Of a stretch of DNA of 40,128 nt, positions 1 through 7,622 are shown piece by piece. The stretch is from positions 1 to 40,128 of the forward strand of contig DATFUZ010000093.1 of the NCBI GenBank assembly GCA_035260545.1. The letters are read 5' to 3'. Both the position numbers and the translations under genes were made by a program. The notes under the pieces were generated by a model, which was not told where the DNA came from, did not search any database, and saw only the letters and a list, made by a program, of their open reading frames with translations. Source of the DNA: DATDDB01 sp035260545 (GTDB lineage Bacteria > Pseudomonadota > Gammaproteobacteria > Burkholderiales > Gallionellaceae). Each line of letters begins with the position of its first letter. Within the stretch, counting starts at the first letter, position 1.

Positions 1-973
1 GCATGGTGTCGATGTACATGCGCTCGCGTGTGACCCTGGGGGCCTTGTTGTATTCCACGAGGATCTGCCGGAAGCGGCTGGCATCGCCCTGCGCACTGGC
101 GATCACGGCCTGCTTGTACCCCTCGGCCTGTTGCCTCAGGCGTGCCGCCTCGCCCGTGGCGCGCGGCACCACGTTGTTGGCATAGGCCATGCCCTCGTTC
201 TTCTGGCGTTCTTCGTCCGCCTTGGCCTTGACCGCATCGTCGAACGCGGCCTGCACTTCCTGCGGCGGCTGCGCATTCTGCAGGGACACCTGGCTGATCT
301 GGATTCCGGTCTTGTAGCGGTCCAGCAGATCCTGCATCAGCTTGGTGGTGTCCTGCACGACCTGCCCCTGCCCTTCATACAGCACATTGTTGATCGTGCT
401 CTTGCCCACCACCTCGCGGATGGAGGTTTCGGCGATCTGACGCACCAGTTCGCTGTCGTCAGGCGTGCCGTTCATGCCGATCGGCATCCGGTTGTTGAAC
501 AGGTAATCGGTCACGTTCTTGATCGAGTATTGCACGGCGATCTGGACGTCGACGATGTTCTCGTCATCGGTCAGCATCTGCGACTCCTGCAGCATCTGGT
601 TCTTGATGCTGTCGCGATAACCCACCTCCACGGTGCGCACCTGCGCCGTGTTGATGACGTCGACCGATTCCATGGGGTAAGGCAGATGCCAATGCGGGCC
701 GGGCTGGGTCGTTTCGATGTACTTGCCGAAACGCAGCACGACGCCGCGCTCGTTCGAGTCCACCTTGTAGAATCCGCTGCCTGCCCACACCAGCAGCACG
801 AGGCCGATGATCAGGCCTATGCCGACGCCGCCAGGGCCGCCGGCACCGCCGCCGCCGGCACCGCCGCCTTTTCCGCCGAGCAATGCCGCAAGCTTCTTAT
901 TCAGGTTGCGCAGCATCTCCTCGAGGTCGGGCGGGCCTTTCTTCCTGTTGCCCCATTGCGGGTCGTTTGCCAT
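1..973 (-). CDS. hflK: HflK, membrane protease modulator (partial, C-terminus off the left edge)
   Basis: This is the N-terminal 324 residues of HflK, the SPFH-family partner of HflC; the pair forms a large inner-membrane assembly that surrounds and restrains the FtsH protease. The start ATG is at 973, and the frame stays open to base 2. Residues 34-49 are a glycine-rich linker, residues about 50-69 form one transmembrane helix, and the SPFH/band-7 domain follows, with the family stretch 'NERGVVLRFGKY' near residues 74-85. E. coli HflK is about 419 residues, so roughly the last 95 and presumably hflC lie beyond the window. It follows hflX by 19 bases and belongs to the usual hfq-hflX-hflK-hflC operon. 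Confidence is high; only the end is missing. Confidence 0.96.
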   Translation of the reverse strand, partial: MANDPQWGNRKKGPPDLEEMLRNLNKKLAALLGGKGGGAGGGGAGGPGGVGIGLIIGLVLLVWAGSGFYKVDSNERGVVLRFGKYIETTQPGPHWHLPYPMESVDVINTAQVRTVEVGYRDSIKNQMLQESQMLTDDENIVDVQIAVQYSIKNVTDYLFNNRMPIGMNGTPDDSELVRQIAETSIREVVGKSTINNVLYEGQGQVVQDTTKLMQDLLDRYKTGIQISQVSLQNAQPPQEVQAAFDDAVKAKADEERQKNEGMAYANNVVPRATGEAARLRQQAEGYKQAVIASAQGDASRFRQILVEYNKAPRVTRERMYIDTM

Positions 974-992
974 AGTCTGCCCTATTTGTAAT

Positions 993-2138
993 TCAGTTGT
1001 CGTTCAACGGATGCCATTCGCGTATCGGGGGCTGCGGCTTTTCGGCATCCCTCGCCTCTGCCAATGCCGCCCTCAGGTCGGCCAGACCGGCGCCGGTTTT
1101 GGCGCTCAGACGTACGCTGCGGATTTTACCATACTCGTCGCGCTCGACACCCGGTTCCATCCCCGCGACATCGATCTTGTTGTAAACCAGTATCTGCGGT
1201 ATGGCTTCCGCGCCGATTTCTGCCAGCACCTTGTTGACCTCGGTGACCTGGCCGCGCCATTCCGCGTTGCCGGCGTCGACCACATGCAGCAGCAGGTCGG
1301 CCTGGGCAGTCTCTTCCAGCGTGCTGCGAAACGCGGCGACCAGGCCGTGCGGCAGGTGGCGGATGAATCCCACGGTATCGGAAAGCACGACCTGGCGGCG
1401 CGTGTTACCTTCGAGGAACACCTTGCGGGCCGTCGTATCGAGCGTGGCGAACAACTGGTCGGCGGCGTAGGCGCCCGCGCTGGTGAGACGGTTGAACAGC
1501 GTGGATTTGCCCGCGTTGGTGTAGCCGACGATGGAAACCGACATCACGTCGGAGCGGTCGCGGGCGCGCCGTTGCACCTCGCGGTGGCGCTTGAGCTGGC
1601 GCAAGCGCTCGTTGAGCAGTTGCACCCGCCGGTCGAGCTTGCGCTTGTCGAGTTCGAGCTGGGTCTCGCCGGGGCCGCGCGCGCCCACGGCGTGGCGCTG
1701 TTGTTCCATGTTGATATTCATGCCGACCAGGCGGCTGGACAGATATTTGAGCTGGGCCAGTTCCACCTGCACCTTGCCTTCGTGGCTCTTCGCGCGCAGG
1801 GCGAAAATGTCCAGGATCAGCATGGTGCGGTCAATCACGCGCGCCTGGATCTTGGCCGCCAGATTGCGCATCTGCGCCGGAGTAAGGTCATGATTGAAAA
1901 TCACCAGAGGCGCGTCGAGCCGTTCTGCCGTCGCGGCAATTTCCTCGACCTTGCCGCTGCCGGCAAAGGTTGCAGCATCGGGCCGCTGCCGCTTTCCCTC
2001 GATGAGGGCGAGCACGCTCACGCCGGCGCTTTCCGCCAGCAGACGCAACTCCGTCAGGGTTTCCGCGTAATCAGGTTCACCAAAATCCAGGCTGACCAGC
2101 ACCGCATTGTTTGCGGCCACAGCGGTCTGGTCAGGCAT
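993..2138 (-). CDS. hflX: HflX, ribosome-associated GTPase
   Basis: This 381-residue protein is HflX, a GTPase that binds the 50S subunit and splits stalled or stressed 70S ribosomes. The N-terminal HflX domain spans about 1-195 and carries the family motif 'GARGPGETQLE' (152-162). The G domain has G1 'GYTNAGKST' (205-213), G3 'DTVGF' (254-258), G4 'NKID' (320-323) and a 'SAK' G5 near 346. The segment just before GPGE (about 136-151) lacks the 'THLERQKGGIG' wording of the E. coli protein and is a divergent variant of that linker. The ATG overlaps the hfq stop by one base (TAATG), so the two genes are probably translationally coupled. hflK follows directly. Confidence 0.97.
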   Translation of the reverse strand: MPDQTAVAANNAVLVSLDFGEPDYAETLTELRLLAESAGVSVLALIEGKRQRPDAATFAGSGKVEEIAATAERLDAPLVIFNHDLTPAQMRNLAAKIQARVIDRTMLILDIFALRAKSHEGKVQVELAQLKYLSSRLVGMNINMEQQRHAVGARGPGETQLELDKRKLDRRVQLLNERLRQLKRHREVQRRARDRSDVMSVSIVGYTNAGKSTLFNRLTSAGAYAADQLFATLDTTARKVFLEGNTRRQVVLSDTVGFIRHLPHGLVAAFRSTLEETAQADLLLHVVDAGNAEWRGQVTEVNKVLAEIGAEAIPQILVYNKIDVAGMEPGVERDEYGKIRSVRLSAKTGAGLADLRAALAEARDAEKPQPPIREWHPLNDN

Positions 2139-2368
2139 TAATCCTCGTCGAACGGGATCGTAATCGCCTTGGACGGGACGATGGTGGAGATCGCGTGCTT
2201 GTAGACCATCTGGGTGATGGTATTTTTCAGCAGCACCACGTACTGGTCGAACGATTCGATGTTGCCTTGCAGCTTGATGCCGTTCACCAGGTAGATAGCG
2301 ACCTGCACATGCTCCTTACGCAAGGCGTTCAGGAACGGGTCTTGTAGATGTTGCCCTTTAGTGCTCAT
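2138..2368 (-). CDS. hfq: Hfq, RNA chaperone
   Basis: This 76-residue Sm-like protein forms a hexameric ring that pairs small RNAs with mRNAs. The Sm1 region has the hallmark 'DPFLNALRKEHV' and 'VAIYLVNGIKLQG', and Sm2 has 'YKHAISTIVPS' (near 56-66) with the conserved Tyr-Lys-His. The C-terminal tail is very short, ending in 'FDED', unlike the 102-residue E. coli protein but usual for betaproteobacteria. It heads the hfq-hflX-hflK operon. The upstream gap of 113 bases to tatD has room for its own promoter, but I see no near-consensus one. Confidence 0.98.
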   Translation of the reverse strand: MSTKGQHLQDPFLNALRKEHVQVAIYLVNGIKLQGNIESFDQYVVLLKNTITQMVYKHAISTIVPSKAITIPFDED

Positions 2369-2421
2369 ATTTAGCTCTCTGTTGTTGTGGTTACGCCGGG
2401 CGATTACTTTACTGGATTTTT

Positions 2422-2482
2422 GCCGCCAGCGAAAGTGCTAATTTTGCCAAGCGCGCCTCGCCGTGCCATTCGCGCTGGCGGC
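2422..2482. repeat. 10-bp inverted repeat between tatD and hfq
   Basis: The arms GCCGCCAGCG (2422-2431) and CGCTGGCGGC (2473-2482) are perfectly complementary across a 41-base spacer. The right arm includes the last base of the tatD stop codon. No T-run follows on either strand, so it is not a standard terminator. It could form a long hairpin in a tatD-hfq transcript and affect processing or read-through into hfq. Confidence 0.45.
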
Positions 2483-3246
2483 TACGGTGTGTGGAACAGG
2501 CGCCGGAAGTTTGCCGTGGTGGCGCGGCCGATTTCGTCCGGCGCAACCCCGCGCAGGCGGGCGATCTCCTCCGCCACGTGCTTCACATAGGCCGGCTGGT
2601 TGAGTTTGCCGCGGAACGGCACCGGCGCCAGGTAAGGCGAGTCCGTTTCGATCAGCATCCGGTCCAGGGGGATTTCCTGCGCTACTACCTTCAGGGCTGC
2701 CGCGCTCTTGAAGGTGACGATGCCGGAAAACGAGATATAGAAGCCCAGCGCCATTGCCGCCCGCGCTGTCTCCAGGCTTTCCGTGAAGCAATGCATCACG
2801 CCGCCTACCTGCTCTGCGCCCTCTTCCTGCATGATGCGCAAGGTGTCTGCCGCCGCCTCGCGGGTGTGAATGATCAGCGGTTTGCCGCAGCATATGGCCG
2901 CCCGGATGTGGGTGCGAAAGCGCTCGCGCTGCCACTCCAGGTCGCCCTTGAGGCGGAAATAATCCAGCCCGGTTTCGCCTATCGCCACCACCTTGGGATG
3001 CGCCGCCAGTTGCACCAGTTGGTCAACACTTGGCTCGGCATCCAGTTCGTGGTCGGGGTGGACGCCCACCGAGGCATATACATGGGGATATTTCTCGGCC
3101 AGCGCCAGGATCTGCGGAAGCTTGTCCAGGCTGACCCCCACGCACAAGGCATCGCTCACCTCGTTCCGACGCATGTTTTCCAGCACCTCGTCCAGGTTTT
3201 CGGCGAGTTCAGGGAAGTTGATATGGCAGTGCGAGTCGATGTACAT
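2482..3246 (-). CDS. tatD: TatD-family metal-dependent hydrolase (DNase)
   Basis: This 254-residue TIM-barrel amidohydrolase belongs to the TatD/YcfH family of divalent-metal DNases/exonucleases. The start is the ATG at 3246, giving 'MYIDSHCHINFP', the normal family N-terminus; an upstream in-frame extension would add 20 residues from inside holB. Metal ligands are visible as His6 and His8, the Glu in 'IGETGLDYF', the His in 'IIHTREA', the His in 'MHCFT' and the Asp in 'IETDSPYLAP'. The gene begins 7 bases after the holB stop. In Pseudomonas and many betaproteobacteria a pilZ gene lies between these two; here there is none. Confidence 0.95.
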   Translation of the reverse strand: MYIDSHCHINFPELAENLDEVLENMRRNEVSDALCVGVSLDKLPQILALAEKYPHVYASVGVHPDHELDAEPSVDQLVQLAAHPKVVAIGETGLDYFRLKGDLEWQRERFRTHIRAAICCGKPLIIHTREAAADTLRIMQEEGAEQVGGVMHCFTESLETARAAMALGFYISFSGIVTFKSAAALKVVAQEIPLDRMLIETDSPYLAPVPFRGKLNQPAYVKHVAEEIARLRGVAPDEIGRATTANFRRLFHTP

Positions 3247-3253
3247 AACGGGT

Positions 3254-4273
3254 TCAGGGCACAGATTCCAGCGCCATTTGCTGGTAGGAAAGGAACAGGG
3301 ATTCAAACAGGAGACGCGGGTTCAGGGGATGCAGGGCTTCCCGCCGCGCCGCCGCGAGTTCCTTCTGGTAGCGGGCGAGCGCCAGGACGGGGATGCGTCC
3401 GGCGAGCTCCTCGACGGCCTTTGCCTGGGCCGGGTGGTAGCGCACGGTGCCGGCCAGTTTCGCGCTGGCGAGGTCATAGCACCACTGCTGCAGCCAGTGA
3501 ATCACCTGCGCCGGTTCTGACTTCTGCAATTGTTCAGCGAGGGCAAGCGCGTCGAGGCGCGCCGGCTGCCGGATGTCCTGCAGCAAGCGCGCGTATTCTT
3601 CCGGCTCACCGCCCGCCTCCGCCATGCGCACCGCCGCCAGCGGCGCAAAACCGGCGCGTGCGAGGACCACGGCGGGGTCGGCGACGCCAGCCTGCTCCAG
3701 CCATGCGCGGCTCGTATCGGGCGAAGGCATGGGCAACGCCAGCGCCACGCAGCGGCTGCGTATTGTGGGCAGCAATTGCTGGGGCTTGTGCGACACCAGA
3801 ATGAGAATCATGCGCGAGGTCGGCTCCTCCAGCGTCTTCAGCAAGGCGTTGGCCGCCGCGGTATTCATAGCCTCCGCCGGGTGGATCAGCACCACGCGAT
3901 GGCCGCCCTGATGCGCGGAAAGGTTGGCGAAATCGCCCAGCGCACGCACCTGATCCACGGTGATCTGCCGCGAGGGCCTCTTCTTGCCGCCTTCGCGCGC
4001 CTCGCCATCGTCGGATTCCGCTAGCGCCTGTGGCTGCAGCAGCCGAAAATCGGGGTGCGTTTCCTGCAGGAACCAGCGGCAGGAGGGACACTCCCCGCAG
4101 GCAAGTCCGTCTGCGGCCGGCTGTTCGCACAGCAGGGATTGCGCCATGTTCAAGGCAAAATCGAGCTTGCCCGTGCCTTGCGGTCCTTTCAGCAGAATCG
4201 CGTGGGGCAGCCGGATGCGCAACCCGTTCCAGCGCTGCCACGATTCGTGCTGCCAGGGATAGGGAGTGGCCAT
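3254..4273 (-). CDS. holB: DNA polymerase III subunit delta'
   Basis: This 339-residue protein is the delta' subunit of the clamp loader that places the beta clamp on primed DNA. It shows the AAA+ fold features: a Walker-A-like 'GPQGTGK' (30-36), a zinc-binding cysteine cluster around 'CGECPSC' (near 59-65), 'LLKTLEEP' and the arginine-finger SRC motif in 'RSRC'. A charged, low-complexity insert near residues 85-100 (rich in Glu, Asp, Gly and Lys) precedes 'ITVDQVR'. The ATG lies two bases after the tmk stop, implying coupling. Confidence 0.96.
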   Translation of the reverse strand: MATPYPWQHESWQRWNGLRIRLPHAILLKGPQGTGKLDFALNMAQSLLCEQPAADGLACGECPSCRWFLQETHPDFRLLQPQALAESDDGEAREGGKKRPSRQITVDQVRALGDFANLSAHQGGHRVVLIHPAEAMNTAAANALLKTLEEPTSRMILILVSHKPQQLLPTIRSRCVALALPMPSPDTSRAWLEQAGVADPAVVLARAGFAPLAAVRMAEAGGEPEEYARLLQDIRQPARLDALALAEQLQKSEPAQVIHWLQQWCYDLASAKLAGTVRYHPAQAKAVEELAGRIPVLALARYQKELAAARREALHPLNPRLLFESLFLSYQQMALESVP

Positions 4274-4275
4274 GG

Positions 4276-4884
4276 TTAGAGCGAGGAAATGACCGGGGCC
4301 AGGCTGGCCTTCACCTCTTCCGGGGTCTTGCTGGCGTCGATCAGCACGAAACGCTCGGGGTGTTTGCGGCAGCGGTTCAGGTAGGCCTGGCGCACCTTCT
4401 CGAAAAACGGGCCCTGCTCCTGCTCGAAGCGGTCCAGCGAGACGTTGTTCGCCAGACGCTGCCGCGCGACGGCGATCGGAATGTCGAACAGCAGTGTGAG
4501 ATCGGGTTGAAAATCCGCGTGCACCCAGTGCTCGAGCTGTTCCAGCTTGCCGACAGGCATGCCACGGCCGCCGCCCTGGTACGCAAAGCTGGCGTCGCTG
4601 AAGCGGTCCGACACCACCCAGGCGCCGCGCCGCAGCGCGGGCTTGATGACGGATTCGATGTGCTCCATGCGCGCGGCGAACATCAGCAGTGCCTCGGTCT
4701 CCGCCAGCATGGGCTCATTCAGCACGATCCTGCGCAGCCGCTCGCCCAGCGGTGTGCCGCCTGGCTCGCGCGTGACCAGCACATCCACGCCGCGCTGGCG
4801 CAGGGTATCGGCGAACCAGGCGAGATGAGTGCTCTTCCCCGCGCCGTCCACGCCTTCGAAGGTGATGAATTTGGCCCCGCTCAC
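4276..4884 (-). CDS. tmk: Thymidylate kinase
   Basis: This 202-residue enzyme phosphorylates dTMP to dTDP. The P-loop 'GVDGAGKS' is at 11-18, 'TREPGGTPLGE' is the dTMP/LID-associated motif, and 'DRFSDASFAYQGGGRG' is the conserved DR(Y/F) signature. Length and motif order are those of bacterial Tmk. It sits between mltG (11 bases upstream) and holB (2 bases downstream), the same order as in E. coli. Confidence 0.97.
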   Translation of the reverse strand: MSGAKFITFEGVDGAGKSTHLAWFADTLRQRGVDVLVTREPGGTPLGERLRRIVLNEPMLAETEALLMFAARMEHIESVIKPALRRGAWVVSDRFSDASFAYQGGGRGMPVGKLEQLEHWVHADFQPDLTLLFDIPIAVARQRLANNVSLDRFEQEQGPFFEKVRQAYLNRCRKHPERFVLIDASKTPEEVKASLAPVISSL

Positions 4885-4895
4885 GTTCGCTCCGC

Positions 4896-5891
4896 CTATT
4901 GGTGCAATTGGTACTTGTCAACGGCCCGGTTGTGTTTCGCCAGGGTATCGGAAAACTCCGAGCTGCCATCTCCCCGCGCGACGAAATAGAGCGCATTGGT
5001 CTTCGCGGGGTGCAGCACCGCCTGTATCGAGGCCAGCCCGGGCAATGCGATCGGGGTTGGCGTCAGTCCGGCGCGCGTGTAGGTATTATACGGCGTGTCC
5101 CGGAGCAGATCGCGCTTGCGCAGGTTGCCGTCGAATTTGGCGCGTATGCCATAGATCACCGCGGGATCGGTTTGCAGCCGCATGCCCTTGCGCAGGCGGT
5201 TGATGAACACCCCGGCGATCATGGTGCGGTCCTTGGCCTGCCCCGTCTCCTTTTCCACGATGGAAGCGAGCGTCAATGCCTCGTATGGAGTTTCCAGAGG
5301 CAGATCCGGCGCCCGGTTCTTCCAGCTTTCCGCCAAATGGCGCTGCATGGTCTGGTAGGCGCGGCGGTAGATTACAAGGTCGCTGGCGCCCTTGGGGAAG
5401 TAGTACTTGTCGGGGAAGAACAGGCCTTCGGCATCTTTTTCCGGCGCGCCGATGCGCTGCAATATCTCGGCATCCGTCAGATTCCTTGTGTCGTGGAGCA
5501 GGCCCGGGTTTTCGTTCACCGCCTTGCGGAAGTCGCTGAACATCCAGCCTTCGACGATGCGGATCTCGCCCTGGCTCACGCGCCCTTTGGCCAGCATGTT
5601 GAGCAGGCCCCAGGTCGAAATGGGCGCATCGAGTTCGTAATTGCCGGCCTTGATGGCGCCGGACTTGCCGGTAACGCGCGCCAGCCAGACGAAGTCCCGT
5701 TCATTTTTCAGCAGGCCGGCGGCCTGCAGTTGTCTGGCCGCGCCCCTGACACTTTCGCCCTGGGTCAGGGAAAAGGAAAACGGCTGCGACGGCAGGGCCA
5801 GCGGGCGGGTGACATAGACGGCAACGCTGCCGGCCGCAAGGCCCAACACGACGAGAAGGATCAGCGCCGTAAGGCGTTTAAGTCTGCGCAT
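4896..5891 (-). CDS. mltG: MltG, endolytic murein transglycosylase
   Basis: This 331-residue YceG/MltG protein cleaves nascent glycan strands and helps set their length. A single N-terminal membrane anchor spans residues about 8-28, then a LysM-like module, then the YceG catalytic domain with 'SIVEKETG' (210-217); Glu213 is the likely catalytic acid. 'LQTDPAVIYG' and 'YNTYTRAGLTPTPI' are further family blocks. It lies upstream of tmk, but pabC, which precedes it in E. coli, is absent; instead a 152-base gap separates it from fabF. No clear Shine-Dalgarno sequence precedes the ATG. Confidence 0.96.
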   Translation of the reverse strand: MRRLKRLTALILLVVLGLAAGSVAVYVTRPLALPSQPFSFSLTQGESVRGAARQLQAAGLLKNERDFVWLARVTGKSGAIKAGNYELDAPISTWGLLNMLAKGRVSQGEIRIVEGWMFSDFRKAVNENPGLLHDTRNLTDAEILQRIGAPEKDAEGLFFPDKYYFPKGASDLVIYRRAYQTMQRHLAESWKNRAPDLPLETPYEALTLASIVEKETGQAKDRTMIAGVFINRLRKGMRLQTDPAVIYGIRAKFDGNLRKRDLLRDTPYNTYTRAGLTPTPIALPGLASIQAVLHPAKTNALYFVARGDGSSEFSDTLAKHNRAVDKYQLHQ

Positions 5892-5922
5892 GTTTGCGTT
5901 CGGTATGCAGGCGATGCGTTAT

Positions 5923-5931
5923 ATTATCCCA
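5923..5931 (-). promoter_or_regulatory. Candidate extended -10 promoter for mltG-tmk-holB-tatD
   Basis: Read on the minus strand this is TGGGATAAT, a TGn-extended -10 box close to TGnTATAAT, ending about 31 bases before the mltG start. No good -35 box is visible. A 7-bp inverted repeat (TTCCGCC/GGCGGAA) lies immediately upstream. It sits in the gap where pabC would normally be, so the downstream genes may have gained an independent promoter. This is inference from sequence only. Confidence 0.4.
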
Positions 5932-6043
5932 ATTCCGCCATGCTCAGCCGGCGGAACGGGACGCGTCACGAGATGCGCGGCAACCGCCAGACGGGCGAGC
6001 AGGACGGCGCGATGTCCGGCCTGCTCAAGCGGGCAGACAGCAG

Positions 6044-7276
6044 TTAAACCTTGCGGAACACCAGGGTGCCGTTGGTGCCGCCAAAGCCGAAGTTGTTGTT
6101 CATTGCAACGTCGATCTTCATGCTGCGTGCGGTATTGGCGCAGTAATCCAGGTCGCACTCGGGATCCTGGTTGATGATGTTGATGGTCGGTGGCGCGACC
6201 TGGTCGTGTATGGCCAGCACGCAGAACAGCGACTCGATGCCACCGGCGCCTCCCAGCAGGTGGCCGGTCATAGACTTGGTCGAACTGACGGTCAGCTTCT
6301 TCGCGTGATCGCCGAACGCCAGCTTGATCGCCTCGGTTTCGTTCTTGTCGCCCAGCGGCGTGGAGGTGCCGTGGGCATTGACGTACTGCACTTGATCGGC
6401 GTTGATGCCAGCGTTGCGCAGCGCATTGACCATGCTGCGCTTCGGGCCGTCGGTACTCGGCGCGGTCATGTGGTATGCGTCGGCGCTCATGCCATAGCCG
6501 GCGAGCTCGGCATAAATCTTCGCGCCGCGCGCCTTGGCGTGTTCGTATTCCTCCAGCACCAGCACGCCCGCGCCCTCGCCCATGACGAAGCCGTCGCGCT
6601 CCTTGTCCCAGGGACGGCTGGCCGTGGCCGGGTCGTCATTACGGGTGGACAGCGCCCGTGCGGAAGAGAAGCCGCCCACCGCCAGCGGGCAAACCGTCGC
6701 CTCGGCGCCGCCGGCGATCATCACGTCAGCGTCGCCGTATTCGATGAGGCGCGCGGATTCGCCTATGCTGTGGGTGCCGGTCGTGCATGCGGTGACGACG
6801 GAGAAATTCGGTCCCTTCAGCCCGTACATGATGGACAGGTTGCCCGAGATCATGTTGATAATCGTGCCGGGAATGAAGAACGGGGAAATCTTGCGCGCGC
6901 CCCCGGCCAGGTAGTCGTTGTGCGTGTCCTCGATCATGGGCAGGCCGCCGATGCCGGAGCTGATGCAGACGCCGATGCGGTCCGCGTTCTGCTCAGTCAC
7001 CACCAGCCCGGAGTCCTTGAACGCCTCCATGCCGGCCACCAGGCCGTAATGCATGAACACGTCCATGCGGCGTGCGTCCTTGGCCGGCATGTACTGCGAC
7101 ACGTCGAAGCCATTGACTTCGCCTGCGACCTGGCAGGCGAATCCACTTGCATCGAACTTGCTGATCCGGGTAATACCCGATTTACCTGAAAGAATGCTCT
7201 TCCAGCTTTGCGGAACATCCAGACCAACGGGCGTGATGGCGCCCAGGCCGGTCACTACGACTCTGCGTTTGGACAA
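6044..7276 (-). CDS. fabF: Beta-ketoacyl-ACP synthase II
   Basis: This 410-residue condensing enzyme extends acyl-ACP with malonyl-ACP in fatty-acid elongation. I chose the TTG at 7276 as start: it gives the standard 'SKRRVVVTGLG' N-terminus and has an AGGAG Shine-Dalgarno six bases upstream, whereas a longer reading would add 20 uncharacteristic residues. The catalytic triad is visible as Cys164 in 'TACTTGTHS', His near 304 in 'NAHGTSTPLGD' and His near 341 in 'SMTGHLLGGAGG'. It follows acpP by 31 bases. It is intact, while its substrate carrier gene immediately upstream carries a stop codon. Confidence 0.96.
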   Translation of the reverse strand: MSKRRVVVTGLGAITPVGLDVPQSWKSILSGKSGITRISKFDASGFACQVAGEVNGFDVSQYMPAKDARRMDVFMHYGLVAGMEAFKDSGLVVTEQNADRIGVCISSGIGGLPMIEDTHNDYLAGGARKISPFFIPGTIINMISGNLSIMYGLKGPNFSVVTACTTGTHSIGESARLIEYGDADVMIAGGAEATVCPLAVGGFSSARALSTRNDDPATASRPWDKERDGFVMGEGAGVLVLEEYEHAKARGAKIYAELAGYGMSADAYHMTAPSTDGPKRSMVNALRNAGINADQVQYVNAHGTSTPLGDKNETEAIKLAFGDHAKKLTVSSTKSMTGHLLGGAGGIESLFCVLAIHDQVAPPTINIINQDPECDLDYCANTARSMKIDVAMNNNFGFGGTNGTLVFRKV

Positions 7277-7307
7277 ACTATACTCCTGGGGAATCCGGGG
7301 GCCGGAA

Positions 7308-7544
7308 TTACTTCTGGTGGGCGTTGACGTAGTCAATGGCCTGCTGCACGGTGGTGATCTTTTCCGCGTCTTCGTCGGGGATCTCGCACTCGAATTCCTC
7401 TTACAGCGCCATTACCAGTTCAACGGTATCCAGAGAGTCGGCACCCAGGTCATTGACAAAGGAGGACTCGTTTTTCACTTCGGATTCGTTAACGCCAAGC
7501 TGCTCAGCAACGATTTTCTTGACGCGTTGTTCAATGGTCGACAT
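7308..7544 (-). pseudogene. acpP: Acyl carrier protein gene interrupted by an in-frame TAA at codon 48
   Basis: The frame from ATG 7544 to TAA 7308 is exactly 79 codons, the size of a bacterial acyl carrier protein. Before the lesion it reads a normal ACP, including 'DLGADSLDTVELVMAL' with the phosphopantetheine-attachment Ser37. Codon 48 (7403-7401) is TAA; it is followed in frame by 'EEFECEIPDEDAEKITTVQ', so the family residue here is Glu (GAA) and one base (plus-strand A instead of C at 7403) explains the stop. The predicted product keeps helices I and II but loses helix III. No Met codon follows for reinitiation. A GGGAG Shine-Dalgarno and a good promoter precede it. ACP is essential, so this is a sequence error, a lesion rescued by another copy, or a suppressed stop. 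Confidence 0.93.
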
Positions 7545-7586
7545 TGTGTTTCTCCCTACTCCGGTTAAAAATCAAAAAGCGGCGGT

Positions 7587-7614
7587 ATTCTACCAAAATT
7601 GCCTGATTTTCCAA
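7587..7614 (-). promoter_or_regulatory. Sigma-70 promoter upstream of acpP
   Basis: On the minus strand, TTGGAA (7614-7609) and TAGAAT (7592-7587) are separated by 16 bases. A start near 7580 would give a leader of about 36 bases with a GGGAG ribosome-binding site before the acpP ATG. A private promoter for acpP, whose product is needed in large amounts, fits known practice in E. coli. The transcript would also cover fabF. Confidence 0.6.
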
Positions 7615-7622
7615 ACTGCGGA

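Noticed and set aside
2422..2482. Terminator between tatD and hfq
   Set aside because: The inverted repeat is perfect, but the loop is 41 bases and no T-run follows on either strand.
5919..6158. Minus-strand frame crossing the fabF stop, possible pabC remnant
   Set aside because: The translation of the gap shows no PabC motif and overlaps fabF in another frame. I see no trace of pabC.
7401..7403. Stop-codon recoding as an explanation for acpP
   Set aside because: TAA acts as the normal stop in acpP itself, fabF, tmk and rpmF within the window, so a genome-wide reassignment does not fit.
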